Program-made: the position numbers and the translations under genes
Origin: Chryseobacterium jejuense
GTDB lineage: Bacteria; Bacteroidota; Bacteroidia; Flavobacteriales; Weeksellaceae
Direction of reading: 5' to 3'
Assembly (NCBI RefSeq): GCF_017877355.1
Contig: NZ_JAGIPR010000004.1
Location: 62,001 to 126,000, forward strand
DNA: 64,000 bases
Shown here: piece by piece, positions 45,313 through 55,693 of the stretch
Numbering within the stretch: the first letter of the stretch is position 1
Layout of the letters: each line of letters begins with the position of its first letter
Notes under the pieces: model-generated
Told to the model about the DNA's origin: nothing
What the model saw: only the letters and a program-made list of their open reading frames with translations
Database searches by the model: none

Positions 45313-46005
45313 ATGAAAATCAAATTATCGTTAATCGCTATTTTCTTATTGGGATTTAACCAAATGGTGTATGCGCAAAGCCGTGACAATTACAATATGT
45401 GGTTTCAATATCTTATGTCGGCAAAATTGACAGACAAAAGTACTTTAACTGCTCTTTCCCAATATCGGTCTTTTGATCTAGCTTATGATACCAGGCTCTT
45501 TCTGGTCTCTGCTTATGTTGATTACGAGGTAGCCAATGAGGTAAAGCCTGCTTTGGGAATGATGTTTCTTATCCTGGACTCCTATAAATCTGACAACACC
45601 AAAAGAGAGAGGTACGAAAAAAGACCCTTCCAGCAAGTGAGTCTGGGAGGTAATATCGGAAGAACCTCCATATCACATCGTTTTCGGGTAGAAGAACGGT
45701 TTATCAGTAATCCTGATGAATTTATTGTAAGACTTCGATACCTAATTTCTTTACGAATTCCATTCAACAAAACCGGAGAAAAAGAAAAATTCTATGGTAT
45801 TCTGAAAAATGAAATCAGAATGAATGTGGTGAAAGAGGAACCGTTTGACAGTAACCGATTAACAGCCGGAATAGGGATAAAAGTCGGGAAAAACTCAGCT
45901 ATAGAAGTAGCTTTTATCAACCAGCTGGAAACCGGATCTACAAGTAACTATGCTTATGTTGGTTACCGAAACAGTTTTGACTGGAGAAAAAATAAAAATA
46001 AATAA
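45313..46005 (+). CDS. DUF2490-like outer-membrane protein
   Basis: The 230-residue protein has a signal peptide (MKIKLSLIAIFLLGFNQMVYAQ) and alternating beta-strand sequence with NMWFQYLMSAKLTDKSTLTALSQYRSF, typical of DUF2490 barrels. The exact function is unknown. As first gene of the operon with two acid transporters, it could act as an outer-membrane pore for the same substrate. The next gene starts 19 bases downstream. Confidence 0.8.
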   Translation: MKIKLSLIAIFLLGFNQMVYAQSRDNYNMWFQYLMSAKLTDKSTLTALSQYRSFDLAYDTRLFLVSAYVDYEVANEVKPALGMMFLILDSYKSDNTKRERYEKRPFQQVSLGGNIGRTSISHRFRVEERFISNPDEFIVRLRYLISLRIPFNKTGEKEKFYGILKNEIRMNVVKEEPFDSNRLTAGIGIKVGKNSAIEVAFINQLETGSTSNYAYVGYRNSFDWRKNKNK

Positions 46006-46023
46006 CCTCAAATACAATCACCT

Positions 46024-47310
46024 ATGCTTACCCTCCTTGGATTTCTGATGATCATTATTTTTATGGTGCTCATCATGAATAAAAAAATGACTCCTCTTAC
46101 CGCCTTAGTTATTATTCCTGCAGCAATGGCACTGATAGCGGGTTTTGGCCCACATCTGGGAGAAATGATGAAAAACGGAGTCAAAGAAATTGCCCTTACC
46201 GGCGTCATGCTCATTTTTGCAATTCTTTATTTCAGCTTAATGATAGACACGGGACTTTTTGAGCCCTTAGTAAATCTTATTTTAAAAGCAGTTGGAGATA
46301 ATCCTGTAAAAACTACTATAGGAACAGCTATTCTCACTACCTTGGTTTCTCTTGACGGTGACGGTTCTTCTACTTATATTATTGTTGTAGCCGCTATGCT
46401 TCCATTATATAAAAAGCAAGGAATGAATCCACTTACCCTAACCTGTATTATCATGCTGGCCGGAGGGATTATGAACATTTTACCCTGGGGAGGACCTACT
46501 GCACGAGTAATGAGCTCCCTGAAACTGGGACATACAGAAATTTTTGTCCCTATGATTCCTATTATGGCTTTAGGAATTCTTTGGGTAATATTCGTCGCTT
46601 ATATTTTAGGGAGAAAGGAAAAAAAACGCATTACAAAATATGGAAAATATACTCAATACAGTGCTAGTGACATTGCAGGAGAAGCTGATCCGAAATTACT
46701 TCGTCCAAAGCTGATCTGGATTAATCTTTTTCTGACACTCGTTCTGCTTACTGTTATGATATTGGACATTGTCCCATTGGGAATAGCTTTTATGATTGCA
46801 TTTTGTATTGCGTCTGTTATCAACTATCCTAAACTAAAAGATCAGCAAAAGATCATGTCAAAACATGCAGGAAATGCTTTGTCCGTAGCAGGAATGATTT
46901 TTGGAGCAGGTATTTTTACAGGAATCCTCAACGGAACAGGAATCATGCAGGCAATGGGAAACAGTATGATCGAAATTGTTCCTAAAAGCTGGGGTGGCTA
47001 TCTCAATATTATTACCGCCATTTTCAGTGTTCCGCTTACCTTCTTTCTTACTAATGATGCATATTATTTTGGAATATTGCCAATCATTGAGGCTACAGGC
47101 CGTCAATTGGATATTGCACCTGAAATATTGGGAAGAGCCAGCCTTGTGGGGCAGGCCTCGCATTTGCTGAGTCCGCTTGTTCCTTCCACCTATCTTTTGG
47201 TATCATTAGCTGGTGTGGAATATTCAGACCATCTGAAATACACATTAAAGTGGGCGATCGGATCATCGATTATCATGCTTATAGGAGCTTTAATTCTCGG
47301 AACGATATAA
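46024..47310 (+). CDS. CitMHS-family citrate transporter
   Basis: The 428-residue protein has about 11 membrane helices and CitMHS signatures: LVSLDGDGSSTYIIVVAAMLPLY (about 104-126), GGIMNILPWGGPTARV and FFLTNDAYYFGILPI. CitM-type carriers take up citrate complexed with divalent metal ions in symport with protons. The preferred metal cannot be told from sequence. It lies in an operon with a DUF2490 protein and a dicarboxylate symporter, beside a LytTR two-component pair. Confidence 0.92.
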   Translation: MLTLLGFLMIIIFMVLIMNKKMTPLTALVIIPAAMALIAGFGPHLGEMMKNGVKEIALTGVMLIFAILYFSLMIDTGLFEPLVNLILKAVGDNPVKTTIGTAILTTLVSLDGDGSSTYIIVVAAMLPLYKKQGMNPLTLTCIIMLAGGIMNILPWGGPTARVMSSLKLGHTEIFVPMIPIMALGILWVIFVAYILGRKEKKRITKYGKYTQYSASDIAGEADPKLLRPKLIWINLFLTLVLLTVMILDIVPLGIAFMIAFCIASVINYPKLKDQQKIMSKHAGNALSVAGMIFGAGIFTGILNGTGIMQAMGNSMIEIVPKSWGGYLNIITAIFSVPLTFFLTNDAYYFGILPIIEATGRQLDIAPEILGRASLVGQASHLLSPLVPSTYLLVSLAGVEYSDHLKYTLKWAIGSSIIMLIGALILGTI

Positions 47311-47399
47311 TAAAAATTTGATGAATAATGAGTATCTTCAACTTCACAAATAATAATCAAACTTAAAAATCTGTTCTGTAAAGACAGTTTAATTTCCAG

Positions 47400-48620
47400 A
47401 TGAATTTCCTGCAGTCTCAAAAAACGTTCACCGGTAAATACCTCAAAAACCTTACTTTGTATGTGTTTACTGCCATCATATGCGGTGTACTGGCAGGGCA
47501 TTATGTTCCTGAAGAAAGTATAAAACTGGGAGTAGTAAGCCGGTATTTTTTTATGATTCTGGAAGCTTTTATTCTTCCTGTTATTTTTATGGCGATCATT
47601 TACGGAATCTGCCAATTGTCCGAAATTAAAAATGCCAGTAATATTGTTTTGCAAACCATTTTATACTTTTTGACAGTAAGCTCAATAGCGATAATATTAG
47701 GTCTTACCTTTGGTTTAGTAATGCAACCCGGTTCCGATACCGGAATTGATGTTACCCGCATTAATACTACTCTTCCAAAGACTTTTGAAATAAAAGACGG
47801 ACGTCTTTCTACTGTTTTGTATCTCAACAGACATGGTATTTTTCTTTTTCTCTCCATTTTGATAGGAGTGACTATGAACTTTTCCTCAAAAAAGGAAAAG
47901 TTCCTGAATTTCCTGGATCGTGGGACCAATCTGTTTTACACTGTTATTAAATACCTTTATATTATTCTTCCTTTTATTATTTTCTGCAATATTGCTTATG
48001 GAGTTGCGATGTATGGGATCAATACTCTTTTACCATTAAGTAAAGTGGTAGCAACAGTTTATCTTGCAGACATTGTATTTATTTTTGGGGTTTTAGCCTT
48101 TATCTCTTACCTGTTCAGATTTAACCTGTGGAAATTTTTACTGGATATCAAGGAGGAAATTATTCTGGTCATCACCACTTCATCTTCAAAGACCGCTTTC
48201 CCCTTAATTTTTGAAAAAATGGAATCTCAAGGGTATAGCAGAAAAATTTTAAGATTCATTATTCCTTTGGGGTATAATTTTAATCTTGCCGGAGCCTGTA
48301 TCTACATTTCGGTAACCTGCTGTTTTCTTGTTCAGTTTTATAATATTTCTTTAAGCTTTAATGATTATGTATGGCTATTTATCATTATTTCCATTACTTC
48401 AAAAACAGCATCTGGTGTACCCGGATCAGGATTTTTGGCTCTTATCTTTACCTTGAACAGATTTGGGAAAATTCCATTAACAGATATTGCCCTTCTTTAT
48501 ACTGTAGACCGTTTTATGAATGAAGCCAGATCGGTAACCAATTTTATTGGCATTGCGGTTTCGGGAGCTATTATCTCTAAAATAAATCAGCATCAGAAAA
48601 GTGAAATTCCTTCTGCTTAA
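47400..48620 (+). CDS. Dicarboxylate/amino-acid:cation symporter (DAACS family)
   Basis: The 406-residue protein has the DAACS fold. The serine-rich hairpin loop is TTSSSKTAFPLIFEKME (about 259-275), and the C-terminal substrate site has DRFMNEARSVTNFIG (about 372-386). Such carriers move C4-dicarboxylates or glutamate with Na+ or H+. The link to the upstream citrate gene (90 bases, same strand) suggests use of TCA-type acids. Confidence 0.92.
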   Translation: MNFLQSQKTFTGKYLKNLTLYVFTAIICGVLAGHYVPEESIKLGVVSRYFFMILEAFILPVIFMAIIYGICQLSEIKNASNIVLQTILYFLTVSSIAIILGLTFGLVMQPGSDTGIDVTRINTTLPKTFEIKDGRLSTVLYLNRHGIFLFLSILIGVTMNFSSKKEKFLNFLDRGTNLFYTVIKYLYIILPFIIFCNIAYGVAMYGINTLLPLSKVVATVYLADIVFIFGVLAFISYLFRFNLWKFLLDIKEEIILVITTSSSKTAFPLIFEKMESQGYSRKILRFIIPLGYNFNLAGACIYISVTCCFLVQFYNISLSFNDYVWLFIIISITSKTASGVPGSGFLALIFTLNRFGKIPLTDIALLYTVDRFMNEARSVTNFIGIAVSGAIISKINQHQKSEIPSA

Positions 48621-48702
48621 TTTGATTTCACACTCACCTAAACTATTAATGTTCAAGCATGTAACTTTTTAAAGATTAGAATAACTAATTAATAAAAAGA
48701 CT

Positions 48703-49425
48703 ATGAGAACATTTATTTTTCTTTTATTGATAAGCAGTACTCATTTTTTTTCACAAGAACTGCTTTCTCCACAAAATGCAGTTATCAATTCAAAATTGAT
48801 TAAAGATGAAACATCTGAAGCATTATGGTACGCTGATAATGCAGGATCAAAAACAGAAATCGGAAGTATTATTACGGAACTAAAAAAATTAAACCAAACA
48901 GATCTTTTAATCAGAACAACTGTAAAATTGAAGCAGGCTCCGGATGCAAAATGGACAGATTCCACTCTTGTAAAAACCTCTGATTTTACTCCGATCTATC
49001 ATTCATCTTACAATATGATGAGAGATATGGTCCTTAAATCCGGTAAGGATAAAGTCAGCGGATATTATCTGGATAAAAAATCTCAAAAAAAGGATATCAT
49101 TGAAATCCCTGCCACCCATTATTTTGACAGCAGCAGCTATGCTATCCTGATAAGGTTTCTTCCTTTAAAAGAAAACTATTCTACCGAAATTTCTATTTTC
49201 GACTACAATCCAAAATCTGAGAAAAAAGGAATGATGAAAGCCTACATTCTGGATACTCAAAAAGCAGAATACAAAGGGAAGCTGGTTTGGGCTGTAAAAA
49301 CAAATGATGATATAAGCAACAGAGCTTCTATTGTCACTTATTATATTGATCCTGAAACAAGAAAAATTGTAAAACAGGAAATGGATATGGGTGGAAGAAA
49401 AATGTTTCTAGAGATGATCCCGTAA
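48703..49425 (+). CDS. Exported protein of unknown function (DUF3108-like pattern)
   Basis: The 240-residue protein has a signal peptide (MRTFIFLLLISSTHFFSQ) and a beta-rich body with TPIYHSSYNMMRDM and IVTYYIDPETRKIVKQEMDMGGRKM. Such closing strands with a YYIDPETRKIVK phrase occur in DUF3108/LolA-like outer-membrane-sorting folds, but this is weak. I do not recognise a specific family. It stands between the symporter and the peptide genes. Confidence 0.6.
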   Translation: MRTFIFLLLISSTHFFSQELLSPQNAVINSKLIKDETSEALWYADNAGSKTEIGSIITELKKLNQTDLLIRTTVKLKQAPDAKWTDSTLVKTSDFTPIYHSSYNMMRDMVLKSGKDKVSGYYLDKKSQKKDIIEIPATHYFDSSSYAILIRFLPLKENYSTEISIFDYNPKSEKKGMMKAYILDTQKAEYKGKLVWAVKTNDDISNRASIVTYYIDPETRKIVKQEMDMGGRKMFLEMIP

Positions 49426-49497
49426 AAACTTGTCCTTCAAAACACAAACGCCCACCCTTTGTCTACAAACAACTTAACAACCTGTATTAAAAACATT

Positions 49498-49505
49498 TAC
49501 CTTTG
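49498..49505 (+). promoter_or_regulatory. -7 element of peptide gene A
   Basis: TACCTTTG matches TAnnTTTG. It places transcription start near 49512, ahead of the conserved leader element. Confidence 0.5.
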
Positions 49506-49527
49506 AATCAACAATAAAACACCAGCT

Positions 49528-49561
49528 GTCAAAAAAGCCTGATTGACATTAAATATTCAGG
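49528..49561 (+). ncRNA. Pseudoknot-like leader element, copy A
   Basis: GTCAA (49528-49532) can pair with TTGAC (49543-49547). CCTGA (49538-49542), lying inside that loop, can pair with TCAGG (49557-49561). This is the order S1-L1-S2-S1'-L3-S2' of an H-type pseudoknot. All four stem strands are identical in copy B, while the loops between them differ. Confidence 0.5.
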
Positions 49562-49587
49562 AATACAAAAACAAAGGTATTACACAT

Positions 49588-49725
49588 ATGAAAAATGCAA
49601 AATTATTAAACAGAGACACTCAGAAATCCATTCATGGAGGATCTGCTGCAAAACTTGTTTGTTGTGATTATGATGACAATATGAAATGCATCCGTTGGAT
49701 TGGGCCGGGGCAGTTTTGTCCATAA
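49588..49725 (+). CDS. GG-leader Cys-rich bacteriocin-like peptide A (45 aa)
   Basis: ATG 49588 gives a leader MKNAKLLNRDTQKSIHGG with a double-Gly cleavage site at 17-18. The 27-residue core has four cysteines (25, 26, 34, 44) and the closing motif W-I-G-P-G-Q-F-C-P. The paralogue at 49972 keeps the leader, the Cys pattern and the closing motif. GG leaders are cut by C39-type peptidase transporters in known systems, but none is in the window. Its own promoter, leader and terminator make it a single-gene unit. The longer frame from 49543 was rejected because it runs through the structured leader. Confidence 0.82.
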   Translation: MKNAKLLNRDTQKSIHGGSAAKLVCCDYDDNMKCIRWIGPGQFCP

Positions 49726-49747
49726 ATCAGTTTTATATAACAAATAA

Positions 49748-49772
49748 AAGCCGGATATTTTTCCGGCTTCTT
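49748..49772 (+). terminator. Terminator of peptide gene A
   Basis: AAGCCGGA, loop, TCCGGCTT, with a T/C-rich tail, 22 bases after the stop. Confidence 0.85.
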
Positions 49773-49883
49773 CTTTTCACACCCTTTCTATCTACAAAAC
49801 CAAAAGAACAACTAACAACTGATAACCAACAAATTATATTTAAAATTTATTAAATAAATATATCACATATTAAGGAAAAATAC

Positions 49884-49891
49884 TATCTTTG
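49884..49891 (+). promoter_or_regulatory. -7 element of peptide gene B
   Basis: TATCTTTG matches TAnnTTTG and puts the leader element about 20 bases into the transcript. Confidence 0.55.
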
Positions 49892-49912
49892 ATATCATCT
49901 TAAACACCAAAT

Positions 49913-49944
49913 GTCAAAATCCTGATTGACTTTAAATGTTCAGG
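49913..49944 (+). ncRNA. Pseudoknot-like leader element, copy B
   Basis: GTCAA (49913-49917) pairs with TTGAC (49926-49930), and CCTGA (49921-49925) pairs with TCAGG (49940-49944). The topology is the same as copy A; loop 1 is three bases here and five in A. It lies 27 bases ahead of the ATG. Confidence 0.5.
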
Positions 49945-49971
49945 AAGTATACAAATTAAATATTATTAACT

Positions 49972-50106
49972 ATGAAAAATGCAAAATTACTAAGCAGAGA
50001 TGCTCAGAAATCAATCAACGGCGGAGCGGCAGGACGTTATTGCTGTGAGTACAATTACAAAGGACAATGTATCCTATGGATCGGACCGGGACAACACTGT
50101 CCATAA
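49972..50106 (+). CDS. GG-leader Cys-rich bacteriocin-like peptide B (44 aa)
   Basis: ATG 49972 encodes MKNAKLLSRDAQKSINGG (cleavage after Gly18) and a 26-residue core with four cysteines (24, 25, 33, 43), again closing W-I-G-P-G-Q-H-C-P. It is a tandem paralogue of the peptide at 49588. Core residues between the fixed positions differ clearly, while the leader differs at only four positions. That pattern suits diversification of a secreted core. Targets and secretion route are unknown. Confidence 0.82.
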   Translation: MKNAKLLSRDAQKSINGGAAGRYCCEYNYKGQCILWIGPGQHCP

Positions 50107-50136
50107 AAACAGTATTCAAAAAGTTAAACACTTACA

Positions 50137-50168
50137 ATAAAAGCCGGAAATTTCCGGCTTTTTGTTTT
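50137..50168 (+). terminator. Terminator of peptide gene B
   Basis: AAAAGCCGGAAATTTCCGGC followed by a T-rich tail; a strong, near-palindromic hairpin. Confidence 0.88.
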
Positions 50169-50286
50169 TTATTTTTCTGCCAAATTTTCACATTCGGAAA
50201 TAAAACTCTGCCATTTCAGCCATCAATGTCTCATGGCATACATTTAGAGAATTACAACACAGAAATAATTAAAAAATAAATATATT

Positions 50287-50565
50287 ATGTCAGTAAACTT
50301 TAAACCATTGGCAGACAGAGTTCTGGTAGAGCCAATCGCAGCAGAAACTAAAACAGCTTCAGGTATTATTATCCCGGACACTGCAAAGGAAAAGCCGCAA
50401 GAAGGTACTGTAGTGGCAGTAGGTCCTGGTAAAAAGGATGAGCCTACAACTGTTCAGGTAGGTGACAAAGTTCTTTATGGAAAATATTCAGGTTCTGAAT
50501 TGAAATTAGAAGGTAAAGATTACTTAATCGTAAAAGAGGGAGATTTACTTGGAGTAATTGGATAA
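50287..50565 (+). CDS. groES: Co-chaperonin GroES
   Basis: The 92-residue protein has [35 protein letters not shown], including the mobile loop, and [30 protein letters not shown]. It forms the heptameric lid of GroEL. No CIRCE operator is visible upstream. It precedes groEL with a 111-base spacer. Confidence 0.98.
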   Translation: MSVNFKPLADRVLVEPIAAETKTASGIIIPDTAKEKPQEGTVVAVGPGKKDEPTTVQVGDKVLYGKYSGSELKLEGKDYLIVKEGDLLGVIG

Positions 50566-52302
<1,737 letters not shown>

Positions 52303-52333
52303 TAGCACGTCGCTAAGACAAATTTAATATATA

Positions 52334-52365
52334 AACCGCTCTGCTTTGTAGAGCGGTTTTGGTTT
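52334..52365 (+). terminator. Terminator of groEL
   Basis: AAACCGCTCT (52334-52343) pairs with AGAGCGGTTT (52351-52360), followed by T-rich sequence. Confidence 0.9.
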
Positions 52366-52494
52366 TATGGATTTCCGTAAGGAAGCTTTATCTAAGTATT
52401 TTAAATTAGTAAAGATGTTAGCATGTTATTAAATAGACAGATAACTAATTAACAATAATTAACCTTATTATTAATATTTTATACTAAAGTTTTA

Positions 52495-52502
52495 TACATT
52501 TG
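52495..52502 (+). promoter_or_regulatory. -7 element ahead of the AbiC-like gene
   Basis: TACATTTG matches TAnnTTTG. It lies 34 bases before ATG 52536 and makes the in-frame start at 52500 unlikely. Confidence 0.5.
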
Positions 52503-52535
52503 AGTGTTAATCACAGTTTCAAATTTCCTATTATA

Positions 52536-53300
52536 ATGAAGAATTTTTTTATAAAACAACCAATATATATAATCGCAATTATCCTTTTTATAATTATTCT
52601 TTATCCAATTTGTTTAAACTTATTTATAGATGATTCAAGTAAACAAGGCCTATTTGGCGATAGTTTTGGAGCACTAAATACATTTTTTTCAGCGTTAGCA
52701 TTTTGTGGGGTGATTATCTCAATGATGACCCAAAGAAGAGATTTCAAAGAATCAAAATATCAATATCTTCATGACCGAATGACTAGTTTTGTATATGTTC
52801 AACTGGATAGATATGAAAAAGGATTAGCAAAATTGGAGTTAGTAAATAACAATGTTAAAACCTCTAGTAATGAAGGCATCTATTTTTTATATGAAAATTT
52901 GGAAAGAATTAACCTTTATTTTACAGAAACGAGAGAAGAAAGGTTAACGATAGCTTTACATAATAAAAAAGAAATTCTACAAAATCTAACCCTGATTAAA
53001 GAGTCAAGTAGTAGAATATCATCTTTTATAATATCAACTGATAATTGTTTTTTAACATTCAATGAGATTTTAAATACTAGTGGATTGACTTCTAATGATA
53101 AAGAAGAATTGAAAACCATATTTAATAAAAATGTGGGATATATGCTACCAGATACTATACAGACTATATATAATACAATTTATCTAGCAAGAGTATTTCG
53201 TTTTGAATTAGAAATAGGTAGTGATGAATTACCAAAGTCTTTACTAAACCTTTTGAATCTAATGAAATATTTTCAAATTTTTCACCATAGTAATCATTAA
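52536..53300 (+). CDS. Membrane protein of phage-abortive-infection (AbiC-like) type
   Basis: The protein is 254 residues from MKNFFIKQPIYIIAIILFII. One N-terminal membrane helix (about 9-32) and a second (about 45-65, within GDSFGALNTFFSALAFCGVI) are followed by a soluble helical part (MTQRRDFKESKYQYLHDR and onward). This G-D-x-F-G-x-x-N-x-x-F-S-x-L-A-F pattern followed by Q-R is the hallmark of the putative AbiC-like family, linked to abortive phage infection. Homology is judged by pattern only. It lies 98 bases upstream of a caspase-like gene on the same strand, probably as an operon. Confidence 0.65.
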   Translation: MKNFFIKQPIYIIAIILFIIILYPICLNLFIDDSSKQGLFGDSFGALNTFFSALAFCGVIISMMTQRRDFKESKYQYLHDRMTSFVYVQLDRYEKGLAKLELVNNNVKTSSNEGIYFLYENLERINLYFTETREERLTIALHNKKEILQNLTLIKESSSRISSFIISTDNCFLTFNEILNTSGLTSNDKEELKTIFNKNVGYMLPDTIQTIYNTIYLARVFRFELEIGSDELPKSLLNLLNLMKYFQIFHHSNH

Positions 53301-53397
53301 ATGGAAAAGAGCTGAAGTAACTACTATACCAATAAATGCTGGAACGATAAGAATGATATAGTCTTAGCTACTATATAAATTAAAAAACTATATAACA

Positions 53398-54864
53398 ATG
53401 AATAATAAAATTTTAGCTATTGCAATCACTGAATATGATGATAAGAAGTTAAATAATCTATCAAATTGCAAAAATGATCTTGAAAACATCTTAAAAGTCT
53501 TAACTACTAAATATCAATTTGATGATATTGAATTTATTTTCGAAAAAACCGATACAACTAGAAAAAACTTATTTAATAAGTTAAAATTTTACTTTTCAGA
53601 TTGCCTTGAAAGCGAAAATGTACTATTGTTATTTTCTGGCCATGGTCAATATGATGAGGCTTTAAATTCTACATATTGGCAACCGTCTGACTCCGATCAT
53701 AGTGATTCATCAACTTGGTTCAATTTAAATGACTTGATGACATTTATAAAAGTTTCCAAGGCTCATCATATTAGTATAATCTCAGACTCTTGCTTTTCTG
53801 GTGCTATGTTTCAAGCACCTCTCCGTGGTGGTGGAATAGAAGCCCTTGATAAAAAAAAATCAAGGATAGGTTTTTCTTCGGGAAGTATTGAACCTGTAAG
53901 TGATGGCCCAAAAGGACACTTAAGCCCATTTGCTAAAGTATTAATTGAAGAATTACAAAGTAACTCAATAAATGATTGTCCATTAAGTAACATAGCTACA
54001 AGTGTCATTGTAAACTTTGATTCGAGTAAAAGTCAAACTCCAACTTTTGCACCTTTGTCAAATGTTGGTCATGAGGGAGGTATCTTTATTCTAAAACTTA
54101 AAACTAGTTCACATAAATCACCCAAAAATTTAGACTATTTAAGACAAAAATATGGTTCCATATATATACCTGTACTTGAAAATCATTTAAAAGAATTTGA
54201 AGGTCTAAAAAATTTAATTGAAAGAAAACGAGAAGCAGTAAAGAAACAGGATTATTTAGAAGCTAGAAAAATTAAAGATCAAGAAGAAGAAATTAGAGCT
54301 AATTTTCCAAAAACGTTTATAATCAATTTTATTTCAGAAAACAAAAATTTTAAAACCTCAGAAAAAAACAAAAAAATTATTAAAGAACTTGATAAAACCA
54401 TTTTAAAATCACAAAAAGAATTACCTGAGATTAAAGAAAAAGTAAAAAAGGAATTAATTAGATTAAAAGATGAGCACCATAGTCAAATATATGTTGGCTC
54501 AACATTATATAATATTGATGACATCGATAATATAATTACATCTATCATTCATGAACAATCTAGTGAGAAAGAATATAAAAAATATTTTTCTGACCATAGA
54601 GAAGAACTTGTTAAGGAATTAAATAAAAATCTTGTAGCTCTTTACATACATTTTAAAGCTATAAAAGGAAACTCAACAAGTCAATTTCTAAGTGATAAAG
54701 AAAAAAAATTACTTGAAATATTCGAGAAAATTTACGATTCAGAAATTAATTTTTTGTTAGCAAATTCAATTGATGAAGCAGAATTTCTTATAAAAATCAA
54801 AAACAATGAACTACAATTATTGTATTGGATATTGGATAGAGATAATATCAATTACTTGAATTAG
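53398..54864 (+). CDS. Caspase-family (C14) protease with an extended coiled C-terminus
   Basis: The 488-residue protein has a complete caspase-like fold. It starts NNKILAIAITEYDDKKLNNL, the catalytic His82 lies in LLFSGHGQYD, and the catalytic Cys132 lies in IISDSCFSGAMF. About residues 240-400 are charged and helical, including a UVR/ClpC-like hairpin (KREAVKKQDYLEARKIKDQE, about 277-296). The rest is unassigned. Bacterial caspase-like proteins act as effectors in several defence systems, where a partner activates them to cause cell death. The upstream membrane protein could be such a partner. Base composition is more AT-rich than the housekeeping genes. Confidence 0.87.
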   Translation: MNNKILAIAITEYDDKKLNNLSNCKNDLENILKVLTTKYQFDDIEFIFEKTDTTRKNLFNKLKFYFSDCLESENVLLLFSGHGQYDEALNSTYWQPSDSDHSDSSTWFNLNDLMTFIKVSKAHHISIISDSCFSGAMFQAPLRGGGIEALDKKKSRIGFSSGSIEPVSDGPKGHLSPFAKVLIEELQSNSINDCPLSNIATSVIVNFDSSKSQTPTFAPLSNVGHEGGIFILKLKTSSHKSPKNLDYLRQKYGSIYIPVLENHLKEFEGLKNLIERKREAVKKQDYLEARKIKDQEEEIRANFPKTFIINFISENKNFKTSEKNKKIIKELDKTILKSQKELPEIKEKVKKELIRLKDEHHSQIYVGSTLYNIDDIDNIITSIIHEQSSEKEYKKYFSDHREELVKELNKNLVALYIHFKAIKGNSTSQFLSDKEKKLLEIFEKIYDSEINFLLANSIDEAEFLIKIKNNELQLLYWILDRDNINYLN

Positions 54865-54875
54865 ATGATATCCTC

Positions 54876-54970
54876 GCTACCGCAAGATTATATCTCGTGG
54901 CTTTGGTTTTTAAATTATATTATTGGAATGTTTAATTTATAATGCCACACGAAAGGATTCGTGCGGTAGC
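54876..54970. repeat. Palindromic intergenic element family A, full copy (95 bp)
   Basis: The ends are GCTACCGCA (54876-54884) and TGCGGTAGC (54962-54970), perfectly complementary. The right arm forms its own hairpin CACGAA-AGGA-TTCGTG. The AT-rich core (about 54906-54941) recurs nearly unchanged in the copies near 61760 and 62600. It lies directly after the caspase gene. Confidence 0.75.
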
Positions 54971-55190
54971 AGTGCATCTGAATTAATTAATACAGAATTA
55001 AAAGTTCCAATAATTATTGATGAAGAATTTAATATATTATCAACTCAGATAGACTAAAGTTTTTCAATTGCACATAATCTTAAGACCTCCTACAAATAAA
55101 ATAAATCATCAGAAGTCAGGAGATAAAGAAATTAAATAATTTTAAATGAAATTTTTTAATTTAGAACAATTCATTCAAAACTATTGAACT
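54971..55190. other. Intergenic stretch after family A copy 1
   Basis: No start-to-stop gene is supported. Short relics such as TTAATACAGAATTAAAAGTTCC read like gene debris but carry stops. A degenerate family B trace (AGAAGTCAGGAGAT, about 55111-55124) is present. Confidence 0.4.
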
Positions 55191-55691
55191 ATGGATAAAA
55201 TTACAATATATGAAACAATTACAAACTTTTTATTAAATAACTGGTTTATAAGTATTTTTGTTTTACTGGTTATATGTATAAGTGCAATTCCTCCTCTTCG
55301 TGACGGCGTAATCCAAATTAAAGACTGGTTTTTTAAGAAAAAAGAATTTAAAGTTCAAAGAAAGGATGAATTAATAACTTTTGAATATAAAAAAAAAACA
55401 ACCCTTTTTGATATCGTTAAAGTAAATGCATCTACACATGAATTAGGTGTAAATGCTGAATATCTGTGGATAAATAAATATTATCCGAAACATAAAATTA
55501 TAGTCCAAGCCTTGAAAACGATTAAAGTAAATAATGAAAAATTATTTTATGATGTTTTTACAATAGAATTAAACAACAAAACAAAATCAATATATTTTGA
55601 TATTAGTGAGTTTTTTAATGAAAATGGTAGCTCTTTAATAAATTTAGATAAATTTGTAGCTTCAAAGATTAAAGAACTTCATAATAAATAA
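55191..55691 (+). CDS. Single-pass membrane protein of unknown function
   Basis: The 166-residue protein has one membrane helix near the N-terminus (WFISIFVLLVICISAIPPL, about 18-36). A basic, beta-leaning cytoplasmic or periplasmic domain follows (KKKEFKVQRKDELITFEYKK, then NKTKSIYFDISEFFNENG). I recognise no family. It lies 327 bases past the caspase gene on the same strand, but a family A element separates them. A role with the caspase module is possible, without direct evidence. Confidence 0.6.
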   Translation: MDKITIYETITNFLLNNWFISIFVLLVICISAIPPLRDGVIQIKDWFFKKKEFKVQRKDELITFEYKKKTTLFDIVKVNASTHELGVNAEYLWINKYYPKHKIIVQALKTIKVNNEKLFYDVFTIELNNKTKSIYFDISEFFNENGSSLINLDKFVASKIKELHNK

Positions 55692-55693
55692 TC

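Noticed and set aside
50170..50286. CIRCE heat-shock operator ahead of groES
   Set aside because: No TTAGCACTC-N9-GAGTGCTAA or near match is seen. TCTGCCA occurs twice, but I could not tie it to a known site.
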